In this document: positions 7,741 to 15,835 of the stretch, piece by piece
Numbering within the stretch: position 1 is the stretch's first letter
Layout of the letters: every line of letters starts with the position of its first letter
Assembly: GCF_018687755.1 (NCBI RefSeq)
Contig: NZ_CP061305.1
Location: 1,921,099 to 1,985,098, forward strand
Origin: Polynucleobacter sp. JS-Mosq-20-D10
GTDB taxonomy: Bacteria; Pseudomonadota; Gammaproteobacteria; Burkholderiales; Burkholderiaceae
DNA length: 64,000 nucleotides
Reading direction: 5' to 3'
Notes under the pieces: generated by a model
Told to the model about the DNA's origin: nothing
The model's database searches: none
Seen by the model: the letters and a program-made list of their open reading frames with translations, nothing else
Position numbers and translations under genes: made by a program

Positions 7741-9492
7741 TTAAGAAAGCAAATGCTCCAATGCTTTCGCCTGCTCTTCAGGCTCATAAGCACGAAGAAC
7801 CCTAGGGGCACGCGCCTTCAATAGTCCTACATTTGCTTTTAATATCTCACGCTTGACTAATAACAGTTGACTGAAGTGCATAGAGAAATCAGTCAGCCCA
7901 AGGGCAAGCAATAGTTTTGTTAATGCAGGGTCGCCAGCCATCTCGCCGCAAACAGCAACCGGCACTTCAGCGCGCTTGGCTTGATCGATGATGCTAGACA
8001 GCAAATTCAAAATGGCTGGATGCAATGGATCGTATAAATGTGCCACCGCATGATCTGCACGATCAATTGCCAAGGTGTACTGAATCAAGTCGTTAGTGCC
8101 AATAGAAAGAAAATCGAATCGATTGATAAATAACGGTAGCATCAAGGCAGCCGCAGGGATTTCAATCATTGCGCCAACTTGAATATCCGGATTAAATGCC
8201 TGGCTACGCTGATGTAATTGCTGCTTAGCTTTTTCAATCAATCTAAATGTTTCATCGATTTCTTTGACATGGGCGAGCATCGGAATCATGATGCGCGCCT
8301 CACCATGAGCCGATGCTCGCAAAATCGCCCTAAGTTGCGTTAAAAAGATTTCAGGCTCCGTCAAAGACCAGCGAATAGCACGTAATCCAAGAGGTGATGT
8401 GCCAGTTTGAGAAACATCGCCACCACCACCCAGAGCCTTATCGGCACCAACATCAATGGTTCTAATATTGACGGGCAGGCCATGCATTAAATCGACTACG
8501 CGACGATATTCTTGATACTGATGCTCTTCATCAGGCAAGGCCTGCTTGCGATCCATAAATAAAAATTCGGAGCGAAACAAACCAACGCCCACAGCACCCA
8601 ACTTGACCGCCTGAATAGCATCTTCGGGCAATTCAATATTGGCAGATAACTCAATCTCGACACGATCAGCTGTTTCTGTCTTGGAATGCTTTAACTGGTT
8701 TAGCTTGCGAGCCTCTTTTAAGGCTTGAGCTTGAAGTTTTCGATACTCGGCAAGAAGTTGTTCATCGGGCGCAACAACAACAACCCCATGCTCTCCATCC
8801 AATATCAGCCAATCACCATGACGAATCATTTCACTGGCATGTCGTACACCGACTACTGCAGGAATTTCCATGCTACGCGCAACAATAGCGGTATGAGAGG
8901 TCTTACCACCAAGATCCGTTACAAATCCCGTAAAGGCATGTTCTTTGAAGCGCAGCATGTCATGAGGAGCGATGTCGTGGGCAACAATAATCGACTCAAT
9001 ACCAATATCACTTGCAGGCAAAAATTCAGCATCATTTAAAGGATCTTTTTGCTGAGCATTCAATGCCTTAACAACGCGCTCTGCCACCTGACGAATATCG
9101 TTGGCACGCTCTTTTAAATAGGTATCCTCGATACCTGCAAATTGCTCTAAAAGATCATTGAGTTCAGTTGTTAAGGCCCAAGCAGCATTTAACCTCTGAG
9201 TGCGAATTAATTTGATAGGCTTCTCAGCTAAAGCTGGATCTGCCAGAATCATGCTGTGGACATCTAAGAACGCAGCCATTTCTTGTGGCGCGTCTTTAGG
9301 TAAGTCTTGACGCAATTGCTCCAACTCCTGGCGCACCTGCTCAAAAGCATCTAATAATTTTTGAGCCTCGCCCTCTTCTTTGCCTACTTCAACTAAGTAA
9401 TGACTAACCTCTAATGCAGCACGCGATATCAGTACGGCCTTCCCAATGGCAATGCCCTTAGAGACTGCTATTCCGTGCAAAGCAAAAGTCAT
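7741..9492 (-). CDS. ptsI: Phosphoenolpyruvate-protein phosphotransferase (PTS enzyme I)
   Basis: A 583-residue enzyme I. The phosphohistidine loop GGKTSHTAIVARSMEIPAVVG sits near residues 190-210, and the PEP-binding TIM barrel shows GLFRSEFLFMDR, a long TIDVGADKA segment, MIEIPAAALM, and FLSIGTNDLIQYTLAIDR with the catalytic Cys region AVCGEMAGDPA. It takes phosphate from PEP and passes it to HPr (next gene upstream). No sugar-specific IIB/IIC permease is present nearby, so this PTS is more likely regulatory than a sugar importer. Two bases separate it from ptsH. Confidence 0.95.
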   Translation of the reverse strand: MTFALHGIAVSKGIAIGKAVLISRAALEVSHYLVEVGKEEGEAQKLLDAFEQVRQELEQLRQDLPKDAPQEMAAFLDVHSMILADPALAEKPIKLIRTQRLNAAWALTTELNDLLEQFAGIEDTYLKERANDIRQVAERVVKALNAQQKDPLNDAEFLPASDIGIESIIVAHDIAPHDMLRFKEHAFTGFVTDLGGKTSHTAIVARSMEIPAVVGVRHASEMIRHGDWLILDGEHGVVVVAPDEQLLAEYRKLQAQALKEARKLNQLKHSKTETADRVEIELSANIELPEDAIQAVKLGAVGVGLFRSEFLFMDRKQALPDEEHQYQEYRRVVDLMHGLPVNIRTIDVGADKALGGGGDVSQTGTSPLGLRAIRWSLTEPEIFLTQLRAILRASAHGEARIMIPMLAHVKEIDETFRLIEKAKQQLHQRSQAFNPDIQVGAMIEIPAAALMLPLFINRFDFLSIGTNDLIQYTLAIDRADHAVAHLYDPLHPAILNLLSSIIDQAKRAEVPVAVCGEMAGDPALTKLLLALGLTDFSMHFSQLLLVKREILKANVGLLKARAPRVLRAYEPEEQAKALEHLLS

Positions 9493-9494
9493 CC

Positions 9495-9764
9495 TTATTC
9501 GCCCTCACCAAATCGATCATTGATCAATGCCGTTAAAGCCTGCATTGCCTCATCTTCTTTTTCCCCAGCAGTTTCTAGAGTGACCGTACTTCCAATCCCA
9601 GCGGCCAGCATCATGACGCCCATAATGCTCTTGGCGTTGATTTGACGACCGTTACGAGACAAGAGGATTTCGCAAGGAAACTCAGCAGCAAGCTGGGATA
9701 GCTTGGCTGATGCTCGAGCATGTAAGCCCAACTTATTAATAATTTCGATTTCAGCAACAGGCAT
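9495..9764 (-). CDS. ptsH: Phosphocarrier protein HPr
   Basis: An 89-residue HPr with the phosphorylatable H15 in KLGLHARASA and a serine at position 46 in NAKSIMGVMMLAAG. That is the site modified by HPr kinase in bacteria that have one. It relays phosphate from enzyme I to the EIIA protein encoded just upstream. It is nested between EIIA and ptsI with 2-8 base gaps, so the three form one transcript. Confidence 0.95.
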   Translation of the reverse strand: MPVAEIEIINKLGLHARASAKLSQLAAEFPCEILLSRNGRQINAKSIMGVMMLAAGIGSTVTLETAGEKEDEAMQALTALINDRFGEGE

Positions 9765-9772
9765 CGCGAATC

Positions 9773-10207
9773 CTATTTCTCTGTAGTGGGTTGCGGAGTT
9801 TTAGAGCCTAAACGCAGAATGCCATTTTGGCCACCTTGAAGCGCTTTATGAGCTAATTCTTCTAAGCCCTCGCCGCGATGAGAAATACATCGCATTAGCA
9901 TGGGCAAATTGAGTCCCGCTAAAACAATCACGGGGGCATTCAAGCCTGATAGCGGGCCCAAGGCCTCAAGCTTAGAGGCTACATTGGCCGGTGTAGCACC
10001 CATCACATCAGTCAAAATTAAAACGCCCTGACCTGTATTGACTCCGTAGGCTGCTTTTAAGACCCGATCAAAACTAACTTTGATATCTTCGTAGGGCGGA
10101 ACGTCGACAGCCCTCACTCTCTCCGGCACCACACCGAAGGCATGCTCAGCAAATCCAAGCATCGCACTTGCTACTGGGGTGTGGGCAACTATGACGATTC
10201 CAACCAT
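9773..10207 (-). CDS. PTS EIIA component, mannose/fructose (ManX) type
   Basis: A 144-residue single-domain EIIA of the mannose family. It begins MVGIVIVAHT, with H9 as the expected phosphorylation site, then the VPPYEDIKVSFDRVL and ILTDVMGATPANVASKL segments. The free-standing domain, lacking IIB, IIC and IID partners, matches the regulatory EIIA of Burkholderiales, where the gene lies next to ptsH-ptsI. It is two bases downstream of gshB, so glutathione synthesis and PTS genes appear to share a transcript. Confidence 0.88.
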   Translation of the reverse strand: MVGIVIVAHTPVASAMLGFAEHAFGVVPERVRAVDVPPYEDIKVSFDRVLKAAYGVNTGQGVLILTDVMGATPANVASKLEALGPLSGLNAPVIVLAGLNLPMLMRCISHRGEGLEELAHKALQGGQNGILRLGSKTPQPTTEK

Positions 10208-10209
10208 GT

Positions 10210-11151
10210 TTATGCCAATGCCTTTTCAAGCGCGGTTAACCAAAATTTTGGGACATCAAATCCACTTTGCTCAGTAATTTCTACAAAACAAGTTGGGCTA
10301 GTCACATTAATTTCTGTGACATAGGCACCAATTAAATCCAATCCTACCAAGAATAAGCCGCGGGCATTCAAAATAGGGGCCAAACGCTCCGCAACTTTTC
10401 TCTCGGCATCCGTCAGTGGCATTGCCACTCCCTTACCCCCAGCGGCCAAATTGCCTCGGATTTCACTGCCCTGCGGAATGCGAGCCAATGAAAATGGTAC
10501 CACCTCACCACCGATCAGCAACACCCGTTTATCACCTTGCATAATCTCCGGCAAGAATCTTTGCACCATCAAAGTACGTGCGCCATTCTCACCTAGCGTC
10601 TCAACAATACTGGCAAGATTTAAAGCATCTGGCCCAACGCGGAATACACCCATACCACCCATGCCATCCAAAGGTTTAATCACAATATCTTGATGCTCTT
10701 GATGAAACACTTCAATCGCACTGAGTTCGCGCGTTACTAAAGTTGGTGGAATGAGTTCCGGAAACTCGGTGATGGATATCTTTTCGGAATGATCCCGAAT
10801 AGCAGTTGGATTATTAAATACTTTCGCACCCTGACGAACCGCAGCAGACAGTAGCCAGGTGGTATTGAGATATTCAATATCAAATGGCGGATCAGTGCGC
10901 ATCATGACTGCGTTAAAGGTATTAAGTGGGAGATCTTCTACAACGCCCAATTCAAACCATGCGGTACCGCTTGGTTTGATATCGAGAGGCTGGCAATCTG
11001 CCACTACAAAATCATTCCTCCAGAGGATATTGCGACTTTCGCAAAACCAAAGTTGATGCCCAGCTTCTTGCGCAACTCGCATCATTGCTAAGGTGGAATC
11101 TTTACTAATCTTGAAAGACTCTAAAGGATCCGCAATGAAAAGCAGGTTCAT
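10210..11151 (-). CDS. gshB: Glutathione synthetase
   Basis: A 313-residue ATP-grasp ligase: N-terminal LLFIADPLESFKISKDSTLAM, MMRTDPPFDIEYL in the substrate domain, DIVIKPLDGMGGMGVFRV for nucleotide binding, and NVTSPTCFVEI near the C-terminus, where the metal- and glutathione-binding residues lie. It joins glycine to gamma-glutamylcysteine. Length and motifs fit the proteobacterial family. It follows gshA by 17 bases. Confidence 0.95.
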   Translation of the reverse strand: MNLLFIADPLESFKISKDSTLAMMRVAQEAGHQLWFCESRNILWRNDFVVADCQPLDIKPSGTAWFELGVVEDLPLNTFNAVMMRTDPPFDIEYLNTTWLLSAAVRQGAKVFNNPTAIRDHSEKISITEFPELIPPTLVTRELSAIEVFHQEHQDIVIKPLDGMGGMGVFRVGPDALNLASIVETLGENGARTLMVQRFLPEIMQGDKRVLLIGGEVVPFSLARIPQGSEIRGNLAAGGKGVAMPLTDAERKVAERLAPILNARGLFLVGLDLIGAYVTEINVTSPTCFVEITEQSGFDVPKFWLTALEKALA

Positions 11152-11168
11152 GTCAGCATCCGAATCAA

Positions 11169-12467
11169 TTAAGCAGCTTCGGCATTAGGATCAGAGCGCT
11201 CTAGCTCTAGAGAGGCTGCCAGCAAGGCTAGACGAGCGACAACGCCATACAGGTAAAAACGATTTGGCGGTGCGCTACCAGGCTTTGCGCCTAAATCTGG
11301 GATAGAGTTTTGCTCAAATGCCAAAGGCACAAAATGCATACCTGGAGCGTTCAAATTCTCATTAGGGCCGCGGTCAGTATGCACTCGATAAAAGCCGCCA
11401 ATCACATAGCGATCAATCATGTACACCACTGGCTCAGCAACAGCCTCATTGACCTTCTCAAAGGTATAGACACCTTCTTGAATCAATACATCACTGACCT
11501 CAAGACCTTCTTTTACAACACTCATCTTATTGCGGTCTTTGCGGTTCAGGTCTTTGAGTTGCGCGGGGTCATTCACTACCATCACGCCCATGCCGTATGT
11601 ACCAGCATCCGCTTTGACAACAACGTATGGCTTTTCTTTAATGCCATACTCACGGTATTTCTTGGCAGTCTTCTTTAAAACTTTCTCGACAGCAGCTTGT
11701 AATTCTTCTTCACCTATACGCTCATGGAAGTTCACATTAGAGCAGCTTGCAAAATAAGGATTGATCATCCAGGGATCAATATCGACTACCTTGGCAAACT
11801 TCTTAGCGACTTCATCGTAAGCGGCGAAATGTTTCGACTTTCGGCGGACGTGCCAGCCAGCATGTAGTCCCGGCAAGAGATACTGCTCGTGTAGATTTTC
11901 TAAGATCGGAGGAATACCTGCTGATAAATCATTGTTCAGTAAAATTGAGCAGGGATCGAAATCTTTTAACCCAAGACGTTGCTTCTTCAGCCCCAAACGA
12001 GACAAAGGCTCCATCAAGAGACGATTGCCATCAGGCAAATCAATCCAAGTCGGCTTTTTAATTTCATCAGACAAAGTGCCTAGGCGGACATTAAGACCCG
12101 CTTGACGCAAGATCGAAGATAAACGCGCAATATTCTGTAAATAGAAAGTGTTACGAGTGTGTCTCTCAGGTATCAATAGTAAATTTTTGGCCTCAGGACA
12201 AATCTTCTCGATTGCTGCCATTGCCGCCTGAACTGCTAAAGGCAACATTTGGGGCGAGAGATTGTTAAAACCGCCTGGGAAGAGGTTGGTATCAACTGGT
12301 GCAAGCTTAAAGCCTGCGTTACGCAAGTCAACTGAGCAGTAAAACGGCGGAGTATGCTCTTGCCACTCGAGCCTGAACCAGCGCTCAATCGTTGGAGTTG
12401 CTTCTAATACTTTCGACTCGAGATCGAGAAGAGGGCCGCTAAGGGCGGTGATGAGATGTGGAACCAT
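11169..12467 (-). CDS. gshA: Glutamate-cysteine ligase
   Basis: 432 residues, matching the proteobacterial glutamate-cysteine ligase family found in Burkholderia and Ralstonia rather than the E. coli GshA type. Recognisable stretches include DLRNAGFKLAPVDTNLFPGGFNN at 48-70, SAGIPPIL, VVKADAGTYGMGVMVV (ATP-grasp-like glycine loop) and the C-terminal YLYGVVARLALLAASLELER. It makes gamma-glutamylcysteine, the first step to glutathione, and is the first gene of the gshA-gshB-EIIA-ptsH-ptsI run. Tandem terminators just upstream isolate it from amtB. Confidence 0.92.
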   Translation of the reverse strand: MVPHLITALSGPLLDLESKVLEATPTIERWFRLEWQEHTPPFYCSVDLRNAGFKLAPVDTNLFPGGFNNLSPQMLPLAVQAAMAAIEKICPEAKNLLLIPERHTRNTFYLQNIARLSSILRQAGLNVRLGTLSDEIKKPTWIDLPDGNRLLMEPLSRLGLKKQRLGLKDFDPCSILLNNDLSAGIPPILENLHEQYLLPGLHAGWHVRRKSKHFAAYDEVAKKFAKVVDIDPWMINPYFASCSNVNFHERIGEEELQAAVEKVLKKTAKKYREYGIKEKPYVVVKADAGTYGMGVMVVNDPAQLKDLNRKDRNKMSVVKEGLEVSDVLIQEGVYTFEKVNEAVAEPVVYMIDRYVIGGFYRVHTDRGPNENLNAPGMHFVPLAFEQNSIPDLGAKPGSAPPNRFYLYGVVARLALLAASLELERSDPNAEAA

Positions 12468-12481
12468 CTCACCATTGTAAG

Positions 12482-12520
12482 ATTTTTTAAAAGAAAGACG
12501 CGGAATCCGAGGATTCCGCG
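12482..12520 (-). terminator. Second (distal) terminator after amtB
   Basis: A perfect 10-base-pair hairpin, CGCGGAATCC (12499-12508) and GGATTCCGCG (12511-12520), followed on the minus strand by a T-rich tract (TCTTTCTTTT). It lies right after another terminator and 15 bases before the gshA start region, so it would block read-through from amtB. Confidence 0.7.
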
Positions 12521-12523
12521 CTT

Positions 12524-12552
12524 AAAAACCGGGCAGCTAACTAAAGCCGCCC
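12524..12552 (-). terminator. First (proximal) terminator after amtB
   Basis: On the minus strand GGGCGGC pairs with GCTGCCC (12531-12552, one G-U pair, eight-base loop), followed by CCGG and TTTTT (the A-run at 12524-12528 on the plus strand). Position 22 bases after the amtB stop and the shape are those of a rho-independent terminator. Confidence 0.75.
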
Positions 12553-12573
12553 AGTGAGGGGTAAAACAGCTGA

Positions 12574-14037
12574 TTAAGACTCGTAAGCGGACTCACCGTG
12601 GGAGCTAATATCCAAACCTTCGCGCTCTTCATCTTCCTTAACGCGCAGGCCAACCACCATATCAACCAATTTGAAGGCGATATAAGAAACCACGCCAGAC
12701 CAAATTAGAGTAACGATGACACCTTGGCTCTGAATCCACAACTGGCTAGCGATAGAGTAATCAGGGGCTGCAGCATTCGCTACATAATCCCAAATACCTG
12801 TTCCGCCTAATGCTGGATCTGCAAACACACCAGTTAACAAAGCGCCCAAAATACCACCAACGCCGTGCACACCAAATACGTCTAGGCTGTCATCTGAACC
12901 CAAAAGCTTCTTGAGACCAGAAACACCCCACAAGCAGATAACGCCAGCAGCTGCACCGATAACTAAGGCACCCATTGGGCCAACGAAACCAGCAGCAGGA
13001 GTAATCGCAACTAAACCTGCTACGCAACCAGATGCACCACCCAACATGGAAGGTTTACCTTTAAGGGCCCACTCAGCAACTGACCAGCTCAAGACTGCTG
13101 CAGCGGTTGCCAATAATGTGTTTACGAATGCCAAGGCTGCACTGCCGTTTGCTTCGAGAGCAGAACCAGCATTGAAGCCAAACCAACCGAACCACAAGAG
13201 TGAAGCACCAATCATCACGAATACTAAGTTGTGCGGCTTCATTGCTTCTTTGCCGTAACCCAAACGTTTACCGATTACGAATGAACCCATCAAACCTGCG
13301 ATCGCAGCATTGATGTGAACAACGGTACCACCAGCAAAGTCGAGAACACCCTTCTGCCACAACCAACCAGCACGAGCTGTGATTGCCTCAAGTGATGCAG
13401 CATCTTTGATGTCATCAGGACCAGGCCAGAACCAAACCATGTGAGCGATTGGTAAGTAACTGAAAGTGAACCAAAGAACCATAAACAACACGATTGCAGA
13501 AAACTTAGCACGCTCAGCAAATGAACCAACGATCAAGCAGCAAGTAATGGTTGCAAATGCAGCTTGGAAGGCCATAAATACATACTCAGGGATCACAATG
13601 CCTTTACTAAATGTTGCGGCAACTGAGTCTGGAGTAATACCAGCTAAGAACAAGCGATCGAATCCACCAATGAATGCACCACCCTCGGTAAATGCAAAGC
13701 TGTATCCATAGAGGGACCACAACACTGTGATCAACGCAAAAACAAACATGCACTGTACAAGTACAGAAAGAATATTTTTGCTACGTGTTAAACCACCGTA
13801 AAACAAAGCCAAACCAGGCAATGTCATCAAGATTACTAATGCTGTACACACTAGTATCCAAGCTGTATCACCTTTATTTGGGACCAATGCAGGAGCAGCA
13901 GCAACTGCAGCTGCAGCCGCAGCAGCAACTGGCTTAGCCTCATCAGCAAAAGCCGGTGAAGCTACCATCACACTAGTCGCGCCAATAGCCAAGGCCATTG
14001 CGCTTCCAGCTAGGAGTCGTTTCATCCAAGTTAACAT
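12574..14037 (-). CDS. amtB: Ammonium transporter AmtB
   Basis: A 487-residue Amt/Mep channel with a cleavable leader (MKRLLAGSAMALAIG through ASPAFADE), an alanine-rich linker, and about eleven membrane helices from DTAWILVCTALVILM on. The pore histidines of the twin-His site lie in YLPIAHMVWF and VFGVHGVGGILG. The soluble C-terminal tail (VKEDEEREGLDISSHGE) contains the GlnK-contact region. I start it at the ATG at 14037, preceded by AGAGAGG. The same frame is open to 14208 inside glnK, but that extension is out of frame with glnK and has no leader character. It is coupled to glnK 13 bases upstream. Confidence 0.95.
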   Translation of the reverse strand: MLTWMKRLLAGSAMALAIGATSVMVASPAFADEAKPVAAAAAAAVAAAPALVPNKGDTAWILVCTALVILMTLPGLALFYGGLTRSKNILSVLVQCMFVFALITVLWSLYGYSFAFTEGGAFIGGFDRLFLAGITPDSVAATFSKGIVIPEYVFMAFQAAFATITCCLIVGSFAERAKFSAIVLFMVLWFTFSYLPIAHMVWFWPGPDDIKDAASLEAITARAGWLWQKGVLDFAGGTVVHINAAIAGLMGSFVIGKRLGYGKEAMKPHNLVFVMIGASLLWFGWFGFNAGSALEANGSAALAFVNTLLATAAAVLSWSVAEWALKGKPSMLGGASGCVAGLVAITPAAGFVGPMGALVIGAAAGVICLWGVSGLKKLLGSDDSLDVFGVHGVGGILGALLTGVFADPALGGTGIWDYVANAAAPDYSIASQLWIQSQGVIVTLIWSGVVSYIAFKLVDMVVGLRVKEDEEREGLDISSHGESAYES

Positions 14038-14050
14038 TTTGAACCTCTCT

Positions 14051-14389
14051 TTAAAGTGCTGACGCGCCGGTTTCACCGGTACGAATGCGAATGACGTGTT
14101 CAACTGGGGAGACAAAAATCTTACCGTCACCAATTTTTCCAGTACGAGCAGATTTTTCAATTGCTTCAATCGCTCGCTCCAAGATGCCATCTTCAACAGC
14201 AGCTTCAATTTTTACTTTAGGTAAAAAGTCGACTACATACTCAGCACCGCGATACAACTCAGTGTGACCCTTTTGACGACCAAAGCCTTTAACTTCAGTG
14301 ACGGTAATGCCCGAAACTCCCACTTCCGAGAGAGCTTCGCGCACTTCGTCAAGCTTGAAGGGCTTGATGATTGCGGTAATTAATTTCAT
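14051..14389 (-). CDS. glnK: Nitrogen regulatory protein PII (GlnK type)
   Basis: A 112-residue PII protein: MKLITAIIKPFKLDEVREAL, the T-loop VKGFGRQKGHTELYRGAEY with uridylylatable Y51, and the ATP-binding GKIGDGKIFV with RIRTGETG at the end. It senses nitrogen status through 2-oxoglutarate, ATP/ADP and uridylylation, and it plugs AmtB when ammonium is plentiful. The pairing with amtB (13 bases downstream) makes GlnK the better label than GlnB, although the two are hard to separate by sequence. Confidence 0.94.
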   Translation of the reverse strand: MKLITAIIKPFKLDEVREALSEVGVSGITVTEVKGFGRQKGHTELYRGAEYVVDFLPKVKIEAAVEDGILERAIEAIEKSARTGKIGDGKIFVSPVEHVIRIRTGETGASAL

Positions 14390-14414
14390 ATGTTTCTCCG
14401 TTCAGAGGAAAGAA

Positions 14415-15296
14415 TTAGAAAGTTTTAGTGAGAGAAACTAGGTACTGTGTAGCACCTTGATTTTTTGATTGGGGAGTAGCATAAATATAAGAGCCGCCAA
14501 CGGTTGCCGCAGTTGTTGCAACATAGGCAAGGGCACCAGATAAGCCGCCGCCGAAGTCCTTAGTAACTCCCAACTTCCAGTCCATATAAGAGAAGTCCAT
14601 CGATTTACCAGCAGCATTTTTGTAGCTATTCGGAATTGCTTGATAGCCCAAATGTGCATTAGCTGTGATGCCATAGAAACCGGTATCGTAGTTTGCTGTC
14701 AAATCTGGGTAATAAGAGCCAACGCTGTTATAGATGCCAAACAATGGTGTAACAGCATATGAAACTTTCACAAAGCCAGTTAAAGGACCAAATGTGAAAT
14801 TTTGTGCTGCGTACAACTCTGTCGTATTGGGACTAACACCAAGTGCCTGGCGGCCAGAAGCAATCAGCGTATTCTTGGCGGCGGCTGAGCCACCAATTGT
14901 CATTGAAGGGAGGCCTTGAGCAGGGTAATAGTATTGCAAAACACCTATGTCACTTGCAAATCCTTCAGCAATTAACTCCTTCTTAAATCCTGCGTAAAAA
15001 TCCATTTCAACTGGGGCAGAAACCTTAGATGTTGCATAGCCATCTGCCAGCCAACTAATGGATGAGTTCCAGTTACCAACATAGAAACCGCTTTCATGAG
15101 CGTAGTCAAAACCACCTTGAATTGCAGGCTTAAAATTTGATTGCGTCAATCCACGATAAACATAGTTATTAACTACTGTTACGTTTGCAGTAACTGGGCT
15201 CACCTCTGGAGCTGCAGGTGCTGCCTGGGCGAATGCTCCAGCAGAAAACAAGCTGGACACTGCGAGTGTTACTGCTGTCTTTTGAATCGTCTTCAT
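14415..15296 (-). CDS. TorF family putative outer-membrane porin
   Basis: A 293-residue exported protein: signal peptide MKTIQKTAVTLAVSSLFSAGAFA, then alternating beta-strand sequence rich in aromatic and glycine residues, ending in a C-terminal aromatic (SLTKTF), as outer-membrane barrels do. NVTVVNNYVYRGLTQSNFKPAIQGG is the typical beginning of the Gcw_chp/TorF family, whose substrates are unknown. It is the first gene of torF-glnK-amtB, 25 bases before glnK, which suggests a role in letting nitrogenous solutes through the outer membrane. That role is inferred from context only. Confidence 0.82.
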   Translation of the reverse strand: MKTIQKTAVTLAVSSLFSAGAFAQAAPAAPEVSPVTANVTVVNNYVYRGLTQSNFKPAIQGGFDYAHESGFYVGNWNSSISWLADGYATSKVSAPVEMDFYAGFKKELIAEGFASDIGVLQYYYPAQGLPSMTIGGSAAAKNTLIASGRQALGVSPNTTELYAAQNFTFGPLTGFVKVSYAVTPLFGIYNSVGSYYPDLTANYDTGFYGITANAHLGYQAIPNSYKNAAGKSMDFSYMDWKLGVTKDFGGGLSGALAYVATTAATVGGSYIYATPQSKNQGATQYLVSLTKTF

Positions 15297-15429
15297 TTAA
15301 AACTCCTTAGTGATCATGAAAAAAGGGAAAGATGCTTTATTGCATGGGGAGATCATGAATGTTGGGAAACCCACAGACTTGTCACAATTCCCCTAAATAA
15401 GGCAAATTCCCATTTTTAGTGCCTATCTA

Positions 15430-15456
15430 TGCACCATTTAGGGGTATTTTGGTGCA
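15430..15456. promoter_or_regulatory. Inverted repeat TGCACCA-N13-TGGTGCA, candidate NtrC site
   Basis: Two perfect half-sites, TGCACCA (15430-15436) and TGGTGCA (15450-15456), match the arms of known NtrC sites (TGCACCA-N3-TGGTGCA) but are separated by 13 rather than 3 bases, about one extra helical turn. The repeat lies about 135-160 bases upstream of torF-glnK-amtB, a position expected for an NtrC enhancer, and about 90 bases from ubiK. I did not find a clean sigma-54 promoter. The rest of 15297-15543 shows nothing else I can support. Confidence 0.45.
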
Positions 15457-15543
15457 TTTTCGGGTTTTAAAGCCTTTTTACCTGTTTTTGGCATCACAAC
15501 TTAAAATATCTTCTGTATCTTTTAAGCAACTTTCAACAGAACG

Positions 15544-15810
15544 ATGGGCAGCAATATGCAAAAACCAGGCGAAATCCTAGAACAAATCCAGCGTATTGCT
15601 AGCGATATGCAAAACAAGGTTGGGGATGCTATTCGTAATTCACCAGCGCAAGAGATTGAAAAGAATGTGCGTGCCATGATGAATCAAGGTTTTCAGAAAA
15701 TGGACTTGGTGACTCGCGAAGAGTTTGAGTTGCAATCTAAAGTATTGGCCAAGACTAGAGAAAAGTTAGAGGCTCTCGAAGCTAAAGTGGCTGCCCTAGA
15801 AAAGTCTTAA
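15544..15810 (+). CDS. ubiK: Ubiquinone biosynthesis accessory factor UbiK
   Basis: An 88-residue, almost wholly helical protein of the YqiC/UbiK family. It has EILEQIQRIASDMQNKVGDA at the N-terminus, a middle EIEKNVRAMMNQGFQKMDLVTREEFELQ and a C-terminal heptad coiled coil (LAKTREKLEALEAKVAALEKS). UbiK assists the aerobic ubiquinone-synthesis complex, probably as a trimer with UbiJ. Its position opposite the glnK-amtB block is usual in Burkholderiales. A second ATG at 15556 (MQKPGEIL) is an equally possible start. Confidence 0.85.
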   Translation: MGSNMQKPGEILEQIQRIASDMQNKVGDAIRNSPAQEIEKNVRAMMNQGFQKMDLVTREEFELQSKVLAKTREKLEALEAKVAALEKS

Positions 15811-15835
15811 TCAGAATTTTTGTTTCATCTGGAAA

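Noticed and set aside
14038..14208. In-frame extension of amtB upstream into glnK, making a 544-residue protein
   Set aside because: The extension lies in another frame of glnK, has no leader character, and the ATG at 14037 has both a strong ribosome site and a signal peptide directly after it.
15141..15419. 92-residue open frame opposite the start of torF
   Set aside because: It is antisense to torF, has no recognisable motif and uses codons unlike its neighbours.
15409..15425. Possible sigma-54 promoter (GGCAC, then GG) for torF
   Set aside because: The -12 element reads GG instead of GC and the site lies only a few bases from the NtrC-like repeat, too close for enhancer-type activation.
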